In this document: positions 1-6,160 of the stretch, in pieces
Position numbering within the stretch: the stretch's first letter is position 1
Layout of the letters: each line of letters starts with the position of its first letter
From: an uncultured Alphaproteobacteria bacterium
GTDB taxonomy: Bacteria > Pseudomonadota > Alphaproteobacteria > Thalassobaculales > Thalassobaculaceae
DNA length: 7,593 nucleotides
Assembly (NCBI GenBank): GCA_938028645.1
Contig: CALIMD010000116.1
Coordinates: 1-7,593 of the forward strand
Direction of reading: 5' to 3'
Notes under the pieces: model-generated
The model's database searches: none
What the model saw: only the letters and a program-made list of their open reading frames with translations
What the model was told of the DNA's origin: nothing
Position numbers and translations under genes: made by a program

Positions 1-180
1 CAAAATTTACCAGCAAAAGCAAGAGACCTCGCTGCATTCGTAGACGACACGCCCAGTAACAGGTCGAATTTTGATGAATTGCTGCAATATGCAACCAACA
101 TCGCGCCAAAACTTACCATCCAAGGTGGTACAACAGAAGTACTACGCGGGATCATCGCTCGCGGTTTAGGGCTTCGTTAA
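1..180 (+). CDS. Acyl-CoA dehydrogenase, C-terminal end (partial, 5' end outside window)
   Basis: The frame is open from the first base and ends at TAA 178-180, giving 59 residues. The tail reads IQGGTTEVLRGIIARGLGL, which matches the C-terminal signature of FAD-dependent acyl-CoA dehydrogenases, where this glycine-rich segment lies near the flavin of the partner subunit. Family members catalyse alpha,beta-desaturation of acyl-CoA thioesters and pass electrons to an electron-transfer flavoprotein. The catalytic glutamate and the N-terminal and middle domains lie outside the window, so chain-length or substrate class cannot be judged. Only 14 bases separate its stop from the next start, so co-transcription with the acyl-CoA ligase gene is likely. 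The family call is firm; the specific substrate is unknown. Confidence 0.88.
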   Translation, partial: QNLPAKARDLAAFVDDTPSNRSNFDELLQYATNIAPKLTIQGGTTEVLRGIIARGLGLR

Positions 181-194
181 TTTAGGTTTCATAG

Positions 195-2333
195 ATGGCA
201 GATCTCTCCGCATTTTTATCACCTAAAACAGTAGCAGTAATAGGTGCTTCCCCCGACACCACAAGTCTGCGTGGCCGTATTATGAAGGTACTTCTTTGCC
301 ACGATTTTGAAGGAAAAGTCTTTCCAATTAGTAGATCACATCCCGAAATAATGGGACTGAAAGCCTTTCCGACCATTAGTGATGTTCCACAACAAGTAGA
401 TCTTGCTGTTCTTATAATACCCGCTATTTATGTAGCTGACACGCTTGAAGAGTGTGCAAGGCATGGGGTTAAATCTGCTCTGATTTTGTCGTCCGGATTC
501 GCCGAGGATAGTTCAGAAGATGGTGATTTGCTCCAGAAGAAATTGTTGGATATTTCTAAACGCACCAATATGGTTATAAGTGGGCCTAACTCTGAGGGGT
601 ACGCCAATATGGCGTTAAAATTATGCCCAACGTTTAGTCCTGCTGTTGACGGAGAAAACATTGAACTCATGCCTTCATGGCCAGCGAAAAAACGGATCGC
701 TGTGATAGCGCAAAGTGGAGGAATGGGGTTTTCGTTTTACGATAGAGGGCGGCCAAAGAATTTACCCTTCAGTTATGTCATCACAACAGGCAACGAGGCA
801 TGTCTGGAGAGTCTAGACATCGTTGAGTATTTAATTGATTCGGACGAAGCTGATATATTTTTAATGTTTATGGAGGACGTAAAGACACCCTCTAAATTGT
901 CATATGTAGCTGAAAAGGCGTTAAGTGCTGGAAAACCTATAATTGTCACCAAGATAGGTCATTCTGATGCTGGTATAAGAGCAGCAGCCTCGCACACTGC
1001 TTCATTGGCAGGTTCTTATCAAATCTATAAATCAATATTCGAACGGTATGGAATCATCGAGGGCTCTGATATCGAAGAAATAGTCGATATTGCAGCAGGC
1101 TTTGTATATTTTGGTGACCGCCCCCCATCTGGAAAAAGAGTTGGAATATTCACAGCATCCGGCGGTGGAGGCGGCTGGATGGCTGATAGTTGTGCCTCCA
1201 ATGGTTTAGAGGTTCCGATACTGGATAACGCTACGCGAGCCAACATAGATCAATACCTGCCAAGTTACGGAACATCGCAAAACCCGGTGGATGGCACAGC
1301 AGGTGTTATAAATCAAATTGGGTATGCCCGGATCAGCGAAATGATAGCTGAATCCTCCAATGTGGATACGGTAGTCACAATTGCGTCAACAAGGGTTTCT
1401 CATAAGTTAGTGTCAGAAAAAGAGAAATTACTGGAAGTATCTAAAACAACCAATAAACCCATTATGTTTTGGAGCTATACTTTACCGCATCAAGAGTCTG
1501 CGCAGGTTCTAGCGGAAACAGGGTTCCCTTTATTCACAGACCTTCGCAACTGTACTAAGACGATAGCAACGATGCATGATTATACCGTCTATCGGGACAA
1601 GTTCTTAGAAAAAAGAAAAGTATTATCAAACGACAGGCCATATCCAGAAGAATTATTAAATTTAATAAAAAATGCAGCAGAAAATATCGTCGAATACAAA
1701 GCCATGTCGATATTACTCGAGGCAGGTATCAAAACCCAAAAAAGTATCCTTGTCCAATCGGAAGATGAGGCGATTCTGGCAGCTAAAACGATTGGCAAAG
1801 CTGTAGCGCTAAAAGTCCAATCCCAGGATATCCCTCACAAGTCGCAAGCCGGCGGCGTAGTGCTCAATATTGCTAGTCATAGTGATATTGGCCAAGAATT
1901 TAAGTCCATGCAATCTGCAATCTCAAAAGAGTTCCCGAAAGCAATCATTGATGGATTTTTAATCCAAGAAATGAGTGAACCTGGGTTGGAAATCATTCTG
2001 GGCATCAATAACAGGGAAGGTTTTGGACCAATTTTGATGGTTGGGTTCGGTGGAATACATGTCGAGAAAACAAGAGATGTTGCTTTTGCCCCGGTTCCAT
2101 TAGGCGAAGACGATTGCAATCAATTATTAAAAAAACTAAAAGGGTCGATATTATTAGATGCAGATAAATATGACGTACCTGCCCTGATTGATCTAATGAC
2201 ATCCCTTTCTAAATTTGCAGCATCGACCAGTGACTATATCGGAGAAATAGATCTAAACCCTGTACTTGTTCACCCAAAAGGACAGGGGATTACAGTCATA
2301 GACGCGTTAATGTTCAAACACCAACAACACTGA
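195..2333 (+). CDS. Acyl-CoA ligase, ADP-forming (acetate--CoA ligase-like) family, CoA-binding plus ATP-grasp
   Basis: This 712-residue protein has the full single-chain layout of the NDP-forming acyl-CoA synthetase family. Residues about 6-130 form a CoA-binding Rossmann domain (KTVAVIGAS near the start). Residues about 160-460 are the succinyl-CoA-ligase-like part, with ASHTASLAGS at 265-273 placing the expected phospho-histidine at H267. Residues about 490-712 are an ATP-grasp domain with HKSQAGGVVLN from 548 and EIDLNPVLV at 684-692. The expected reaction is acid + CoA + ATP giving acyl-CoA + ADP + phosphate, in the cytoplasm. TAG at 192-194 lies in frame directly before ATG 195, so this is the first possible start; the only Shine-Dalgarno-like bases are a weak AGG at 184-186. 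A family position often reading GPNCLG is GPNSEG here (130-135). It sits between a dehydrogenase and a crotonase gene, so the substrate is probably a catabolic acid rather than acetate; that is inference. Confidence 0.9.
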   Translation: MADLSAFLSPKTVAVIGASPDTTSLRGRIMKVLLCHDFEGKVFPISRSHPEIMGLKAFPTISDVPQQVDLAVLIIPAIYVADTLEECARHGVKSALILSSGFAEDSSEDGDLLQKKLLDISKRTNMVISGPNSEGYANMALKLCPTFSPAVDGENIELMPSWPAKKRIAVIAQSGGMGFSFYDRGRPKNLPFSYVITTGNEACLESLDIVEYLIDSDEADIFLMFMEDVKTPSKLSYVAEKALSAGKPIIVTKIGHSDAGIRAAASHTASLAGSYQIYKSIFERYGIIEGSDIEEIVDIAAGFVYFGDRPPSGKRVGIFTASGGGGGWMADSCASNGLEVPILDNATRANIDQYLPSYGTSQNPVDGTAGVINQIGYARISEMIAESSNVDTVVTIASTRVSHKLVSEKEKLLEVSKTTNKPIMFWSYTLPHQESAQVLAETGFPLFTDLRNCTKTIATMHDYTVYRDKFLEKRKVLSNDRPYPEELLNLIKNAAENIVEYKAMSILLEAGIKTQKSILVQSEDEAILAAKTIGKAVALKVQSQDIPHKSQAGGVVLNIASHSDIGQEFKSMQSAISKEFPKAIIDGFLIQEMSEPGLEIILGINNREGFGPILMVGFGGIHVEKTRDVAFAPVPLGEDDCNQLLKKLKGSILLDADKYDVPALIDLMTSLSKFAASTSDYIGEIDLNPVLVHPKGQGITVIDALMFKHQQH

Positions 2334-2345
2334 TTTTCTAAATAT

Positions 2346-2351
2346 GGAGAG
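2346..2351 (+). promoter_or_regulatory. Ribosome binding site of the crotonase-family gene
   Basis: GGAGAG lies 7 bases (counted from the end of GGAG) before ATG 2357. An in-frame TAA at 2339-2341 stands just upstream with no other usual start codon between, so this site and stop together fix the start. It is a much better site than the one in front of the preceding ligase gene. Confidence 0.7.
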
Positions 2352-2356
2352 TAATC

Positions 2357-3157
2357 ATGATACAAAATGAATCTTTTGACGATATCGAGGTAACTATTCA
2401 AGGGCATGTAGCAATAATTGAAATTCAACGACCACCTCATAATTTTTTTGATTATTCTCTAATACAACAAATTGCTAGCGCCATGGAAGGAGTGGATAAA
2501 GATACTAATCTTCGGGCCGCAGTTCTCTGTGCACAGGGAAAATCTTTCTGCGCCGGCGCTAATTTTAACTCCGACGGAACGAGTTCAAATCAAAATGGTG
2601 GATCAGATACAGCGGATCGTTCCTCTCATTTGTATGTCGAAGCCGTTCGATTATTTGCGACAAAGACACCAATAGTAGGAGCAATACAAGGAGCAGCTAT
2701 TGGGGGAGGATTTGGATTATCTTTAGTTCCCGACTTCAGAGTAGCATGCCCAGAGGCCCGATTTGCAGCAAATTTCACGAGACTAGGCTTCCATCCAGGA
2801 TTCGGTTTAACGCATACGCTGCCATCCCTGATTGGTCACCAAAAAGCATCTCTTATGTTTTACACAAGCCGAAGAATAAAAGGTGAAGAAGCATACCAAT
2901 GGGGTCTAGCCGATATGCTAGTCCCATTAGATGAAGTGCGCCAGTCCGCGATAAGTTTAGCTGAAGAAATTGCTGAAAATTCACCTTTGGGCGTGATAGA
3001 AACCAGAGCGACCATGAGACAAGGTCTCGCCGATCGTGTGAGAAAAGCGACTGATCATGAACTCGTTGTGCAGAATAAACTTAGAGCAACTGAAGATTTC
3101 AAGGAGGGGATTAGAGCAGTCGCTGAACGAAGAGTGCCTAATTTTAAGGGATTGTAG
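2357..3157 (+). CDS. Crotonase-superfamily (enoyl-CoA hydratase/isomerase-like) protein lacking both standard catalytic glutamates
   Basis: The 266-residue length and overall pattern fit the crotonase fold. The first oxyanion-hole segment is SFCAGANF (63-70) and the second is IQGAAIGGGFGLSL (110-123). RRIKGEEAYQWGLADMLVP (172-190) is the usual segment leading into the C-terminal helices. Aligning by eye without gaps to rat mitochondrial enoyl-CoA hydratase, the position of Glu144 is Gly120 and that of Glu164 is Phe140. The CoA-thioester fold is therefore intact but ordinary hydration is doubtful. H146 and H153 lie just after, in GFHPGFGLTHT, and could be alternative acid/base residues; this is a guess. 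A serine/asparagine/glycine-rich stretch (71-86) follows the first oxyanion loop, where family members vary in length. The gene starts 23 bases after the ligase stop and is probably in the same operon. Isomerase, C-C hydrolase or another crotonase chemistry are all possible. Confidence 0.85.
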   Translation: MIQNESFDDIEVTIQGHVAIIEIQRPPHNFFDYSLIQQIASAMEGVDKDTNLRAAVLCAQGKSFCAGANFNSDGTSSNQNGGSDTADRSSHLYVEAVRLFATKTPIVGAIQGAAIGGGFGLSLVPDFRVACPEARFAANFTRLGFHPGFGLTHTLPSLIGHQKASLMFYTSRRIKGEEAYQWGLADMLVPLDEVRQSAISLAEEIAENSPLGVIETRATMRQGLADRVRKATDHELVVQNKLRATEDFKEGIRAVAERRVPNFKGL

Positions 3158-3186
3158 AGCCAAACCTCGATTTTATGGTTTAGCTC
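3157..3186. terminator. Imperfect hairpin after the crotonase gene, candidate terminator
   Basis: GAGCCAAACC (3157-3166) can pair with GGTTTAGCTC (3177-3186) around a 10-base loop, with one C-A mismatch in ten pairs. It starts on the last base of the crotonase stop codon and lies between two converging genes. There is no T-run after it on either strand, so it is not a textbook intrinsic terminator; it may instead protect the 3' end or do nothing. Confidence 0.35.
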
Positions 3187-3209
3187 ATGGCTTACTAAGA
3201 AACGTAGAA

Positions 3210-3238
3210 GGAAAGAAATCCGCTTAGGTTTTCTTTCC
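3210..3238 (-). terminator. Hairpin over the stop of the 3-hydroxyacyl-CoA dehydrogenase-like gene, candidate terminator
   Basis: GGAAAGAAA (3210-3218) and TTTCTTTCC (3230-3238) form a perfect 9-bp inverted repeat with an 11-base loop that holds the minus-strand stop codon (3224-3226). Read on the minus strand the stem is followed by TTCTACGTTTC, which is T-rich but not a clean T-run. The stem is AT-rich, so it would be weak. The convergent position supports a transcription-end role. Confidence 0.35.
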
Positions 3239-4192
3239 CAAAGGATACTTTCCTTCAATCTGAGCGACCTCCGTTTTCAACCTCAAGAGACCAATGTCTC
3301 TATTCTTAAATAGTTCCGAAGCGCTGAGATCTCCATAGTCAAAATAGCCCGCGCCACTCATAACTCCTCCACGACCAGATTTTATCAACTCATCCAAAGT
3401 TGGGCTATTACCTTTTGGAATAGGCGGGTCGTAGGTTCTATTTGCCATCCCACGTTGCATCATATCCAGCCCGGTAAAATCCGCTTTCATAAGGCTACCC
3501 ATAAGGGCCATCCGTAAAGCGAGACCATATTTAACCGAATCATCTATAGCACTTGGCGTAGCCCAACCCTCATCTAACAATTTGGTTATCTCCAATCCCA
3601 TAGCCGCCTGCAATCTATTGGCTACATAGCCACTGATAAATTTTTCGAATAAGACGGGCTTCTTTCCTATTTTTAAATAGAAGTCTTCCATAACCTTGAG
3701 TAGCGCCGGGTCCGTTTTGGGACCTGCAGCTAGATCAACTAGGTCAATTATATATGGCGGGGTATACCAATGCGCAATGAGGCAATTTTTCAACCTACGT
3801 TCTGGTACTAGCGGAAAAATATCAAGATTCGACGTGTTGCTTGCTATTATGATATCTAAATCTGCCGCTTTGTCTATTTCACTAAAGATTTTGGTTTTAA
3901 CTTCAACATTTTCAACTACTGCTTCAACAACAAGGTCGGCGTCCATTACAGCTTCCTCAAGTTTTTCGACAGGTTGGATTCTTTCAAGAATTTTTGCTCG
4001 ATCTTTTTCAGATACCACTGCTGCAGAAATTAATGTATCCAATGCATTTTCAATTAAGTCCATACCTATTGAAAGTTGCCTGCTACTAATATCCTGCATT
4101 TTGATTTGACAGCCTCCGATCGCGTGAACCAATGTCAAAGCATGTCCCATCAGCCCAGCACCAATTACACCAACGTTTTTAATCTTCCGCAT
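3224..4192 (-). CDS. 3-hydroxyacyl-CoA dehydrogenase-like NAD(P)-binding protein
   Basis: At 322 residues this matches the single-domain-pair form of the family, which includes 3-hydroxybutyryl-CoA dehydrogenase and the lambda-crystallin/L-gulonate 3-dehydrogenase branch. The N-terminal Rossmann motif is VGVIGAGLMG (7-16), VVEAVVENVEVK (88-99) follows, and ASNTS (117-121) matches the substrate-side serine/asparagine segment. The catalytic motif that reads HFFNP...E in human HADH reads HWYTPPYIIDLVD (141-153) here: the histidine H141 is kept, the asparagine is T144 and the partner glutamate is D153. The C-terminal helical domain ends with the usual GAGYFDYGD (280-288). The expected reaction is NAD-linked oxidation of a 3-hydroxy group, either on a CoA thioester or on a free hydroxy acid. 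In-frame TAA directly precedes the start codon, and AAGGG (4201-4205 on this strand) lies 8 bases upstream, so the start is secure. The gene converges with the crotonase and diverges from the LLM gene. Confidence 0.87.
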   Translation of the reverse strand: MRKIKNVGVIGAGLMGHALTLVHAIGGCQIKMQDISSRQLSIGMDLIENALDTLISAAVVSEKDRAKILERIQPVEKLEEAVMDADLVVEAVVENVEVKTKIFSEIDKAADLDIIIASNTSNLDIFPLVPERRLKNCLIAHWYTPPYIIDLVDLAAGPKTDPALLKVMEDFYLKIGKKPVLFEKFISGYVANRLQAAMGLEITKLLDEGWATPSAIDDSVKYGLALRMALMGSLMKADFTGLDMMQRGMANRTYDPPIPKGNSPTLDELIKSGRGGVMSGAGYFDYGDLSASELFKNRDIGLLRLKTEVAQIEGKYPLGKKT

Positions 4193-4340
4193 TTAATATT
4201 CCCTTATAAGTCCAAAATTTTTTTGGAGCATTTTTATAAATGAAAGGCATGATCAACGAAATATCATTATGATAATAACTAAGCTAAAAGTAGTATTGTA
4301 TTATCGTTAACATTGCCACCGATTTAACTGGAGCAGACCA
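4193..4340. promoter_or_regulatory. Divergent intergenic region with inverted repeats, likely promoters and operator
   Basis: This 148-bp AT-rich gap lies between two genes read away from each other, so it should hold the start signals for both. Three inverted repeats stand out: CTTATAAG (4203-4210), TCCAAAA-TTT-TTTTGGA (4211-4227) and TATCAT-T-ATGATA (4262-4274). The last has the size and symmetry of a dimeric repressor site. Possible -10 elements are TATTAT (4299-4304) for the plus strand and TATAAA (minus strand, about 4233-4238), but neither has a convincing -35 partner, so no promoter can be placed exactly. The 3' end carries the good ribosome site GGAG (4330-4333), 7 bases before the LLM start. 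Confidence 0.45.
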
Positions 4341-5372
4341 ATGAAAATTGGACTTTTTTTAACTAACCAACAGTTTACTACTACCGACATGGTCAAAGCT
4401 CTCGATGAACAAATACAGATGGTTCACCATGCCCGAGATAATGGATGGGACACACTGCTATCAGGCCAACATTACTTGAATGAAGGTAATAATCAACAGC
4501 TTCAACTGATTCCATTTTTAAGTCGTTTAATACCGGAAGCAGGAGACATGCATATTGCTCTGGGCATTCTGCTTCTGAATCTACACAATCCTGTGTACAC
4601 AGCAGAAACAGTAGCCAGTCTTGATGTGTTATCCCGAGGAAGACTAATTTTTGGTGTGGGCTTAGGCTATAGAGACACTGAGTTCGATGCATTTGCTGTT
4701 CCAAAAGGAAAACGCGTAGCGCGGTTCGAAGAATACCTAGAACTCGTCCAAAGATTGTGGACTGAGGACAACGTCTCCCATAACAGCGAAACTTGTGTTT
4801 TGAATAACGTTCGCATGAATATTCGCCCAATACAGAAACCAAGCCCACCAATATGGCTAGCGGCGAATAATGATAAGGCTATAGAGCGAGCGGCTCGAAT
4901 GTCCGACGCATGGTTCGTGAATCCTCATTCTCAACTCGAGACGATTCGCCGACATATGGGTGTTTATAATGATGCTCTTCGAGCGGCAAATAAACCAGCA
5001 CCTAAAGAATTACCAATTATGAAGGAAATATTCTGTGCCAAAGATAAGGCAAGCGCGATGCAGATTGCTGGCCCGTACTTATTCGGGAAATATAAAGATT
5101 ATGCCACATGGGGTCAGGATAAAGTTATGCCAGATAATGAAACTTTCGATCAGGAGTTTGAAGATTTGGTCAAAGGCCGTTTTATTCTTGGTTCACCCGA
5201 AGATTGTTTTGAAGAACTTCGTCCCTATTGGGAAGAGTTTGGTATGAACCACCTTATCATTAGAACTCATTGGGTAGGAATGCCGGGACAGATAGCCCTC
5301 GACAGCATGGCATTAATGTCTAAGGAGCTTCTTCCAGAGCTGCGTAAAATTAATTCTAAACCCTCATTGTAG
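4341..5372 (+). CDS. LLM class (bacterial luciferase-like) flavin-dependent oxidoreductase
   Basis: The 343-residue sequence fits the TIM-barrel luciferase-like family. MKIGLFL opens the first strand, and SGQHYL (41-46) supplies the histidine common at the flavin-facing end of strand 2. LDVLSRGRLIFGVGLGY (94-110) is the strongly conserved core segment. PPIWLAANNDKAIERAARMSDAW (169-191) is the usual strand and helix before the phosphate-binding part, and GSPEDCFEEL (284-293) is the conserved segment before the last strand. Members use reduced FMN or coenzyme F420 for monooxygenation, including type II Baeyer-Villiger oxidation, or for hydride transfer. FMN seems more likely in an alphaproteobacterium, but the sequence does not settle it, and no separate flavin reductase gene is in the window. 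In-frame TAA at 4308-4310, with no start codon before ATG 4341, plus GGAG at 4330-4333 fix the start. Its placement beside acyl-CoA genes suggests a catabolic role; the substrate is unknown. Confidence 0.88.
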   Translation: MKIGLFLTNQQFTTTDMVKALDEQIQMVHHARDNGWDTLLSGQHYLNEGNNQQLQLIPFLSRLIPEAGDMHIALGILLLNLHNPVYTAETVASLDVLSRGRLIFGVGLGYRDTEFDAFAVPKGKRVARFEEYLELVQRLWTEDNVSHNSETCVLNNVRMNIRPIQKPSPPIWLAANNDKAIERAARMSDAWFVNPHSQLETIRRHMGVYNDALRAANKPAPKELPIMKEIFCAKDKASAMQIAGPYLFGKYKDYATWGQDKVMPDNETFDQEFEDLVKGRFILGSPEDCFEELRPYWEEFGMNHLIIRTHWVGMPGQIALDSMALMSKELLPELRKINSKPSL

Positions 5373-5410
5373 TCGAGTTATCCCATAACAATATAATTAG
5401 TCGGGGGTTG

Positions 5411-6154
5411 CTAAACTAGATCACTGTGCTTTTTTTGAACGCGACCCTGAAAATGTTCTCTGGCGCCGGGGGTTGGCTTGTTATAAGCGGCGAAAACATG
5501 GCGGCGCAAAAAATACCCCGTCAAGTCTAATCCATCGATAAATTCAGCAGGTCTTTCAAATCCCTTTGGCGTTAAAAAGCCAGGTAACTTTAACAATTTT
5601 GCGCTATATTTTAAGCCTATTTCTTTTGATACAGCCCTACCCGTTTTGGGGCTTACGAAGCTTAAATCATCATTAGTTCCTGTAACGGTGCAATTATTCA
5701 ATTCCAAACTAAACCCCAACGCTCCTAAAACCCCAATTTCCCAACGAATATAGGTGGCTAGCCAAATAACTTCTTCCTGCTCTCTTATATGTTCAATCAA
5801 AATTAACAAAGCCTCAAAAACGGGAAGTAGCTTCTCACGGTCTGGAAGCGCTTGTTCGCAAATTGACAAAGCAGCTGTTAAACCAGAGAGTCTCAAAGGG
5901 TCATCAAAAAAAATAATAGCATTGCTTCTTAAAAGCTCTATTTGAAAAACTCCAAGGTGATCTTCAAGGCGTGCCCTCCACGTTAATTTCACGAAATCAC
6001 CCGGTTGCAATCCCCCTCGAGCCGCTTGCGACTTAACGCCCCTAACTAGTCCAGCGTGCTTACCCCTTTCTTTTGTCAAGGCCAATACGATTACAGAGGA
6101 TTCCCCATAGGGTCGAATACTTAGTACAATTGCATCATCTTGCCATTCAATCAT
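5411..6154 (-). CDS. recO: DNA repair protein RecO
   Basis: RecO is the cytoplasmic recombination mediator that binds DNA and SSB and, with RecR, helps load RecA at gaps. At 247 residues the length is normal. Residues 1-80 form the N-terminal OB-fold domain, opening MIEWQDDAIVLSIRPYGESS; the rest is the helical C-terminal domain. The segment GALGFSLELNNCTVTG (144-159) followed by FVSPKTGRAVS (166-176) occupies the place of the zinc finger of some other RecO proteins, but only one cysteine (C155) is there, so no metal site is expected; this resembles other alphaproteobacterial RecO proteins as I know them. The start follows the era stop by 6 bases in the same frame, and no purine-rich ribosome site precedes it, so translation is probably coupled to era. 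It is the last gene of the minus-strand cluster. Confidence 0.93.
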   Translation of the reverse strand: MIEWQDDAIVLSIRPYGESSVIVLALTKERGKHAGLVRGVKSQAARGGLQPGDFVKLTWRARLEDHLGVFQIELLRSNAIIFFDDPLRLSGLTAALSICEQALPDREKLLPVFEALLILIEHIREQEEVIWLATYIRWEIGVLGALGFSLELNNCTVTGTNDDLSFVSPKTGRAVSKEIGLKYSAKLLKLPGFLTPKGFERPAEFIDGLDLTGYFLRRHVFAAYNKPTPGAREHFQGRVQKKHSDLV

Positions 6155-6160
6155 GATAAT

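Noticed and set aside
3696..4109. A 137-codon plus-strand open frame opposite the dehydrogenase-like gene
   Set aside because: It is antisense to a gene with clear family motifs, its product is serine/threonine-rich low-complexity sequence, and no ribosome site or known motif supports it.
4294..4304. TATTGT and TATTAT as -10 elements of a defined promoter for the LLM gene
   Set aside because: No acceptable -35 hexamer occurs at 16-18 bases upstream; in such AT-rich DNA these hexamers are expected by chance, so only the region as a whole is listed.
4393..4851. A 152-codon minus-strand open frame opposite the LLM gene
   Set aside because: It lies wholly inside a well-supported gene on the other strand and has no recognisable domain.
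5377..5389. Small inverted repeat GTTAT-CCC-ATAAC between the converging LLM and recO genes, a possible terminator
   Set aside because: The stem has only five pairs, mostly A-T, with a 3-base loop and no T-run on either strand, so it is too weak to list as a feature.
5685..5700. Zinc-finger site in RecO
   Set aside because: Only one cysteine is present in the region where four would be needed, so no metal site is claimed; this is not evidence of damage.
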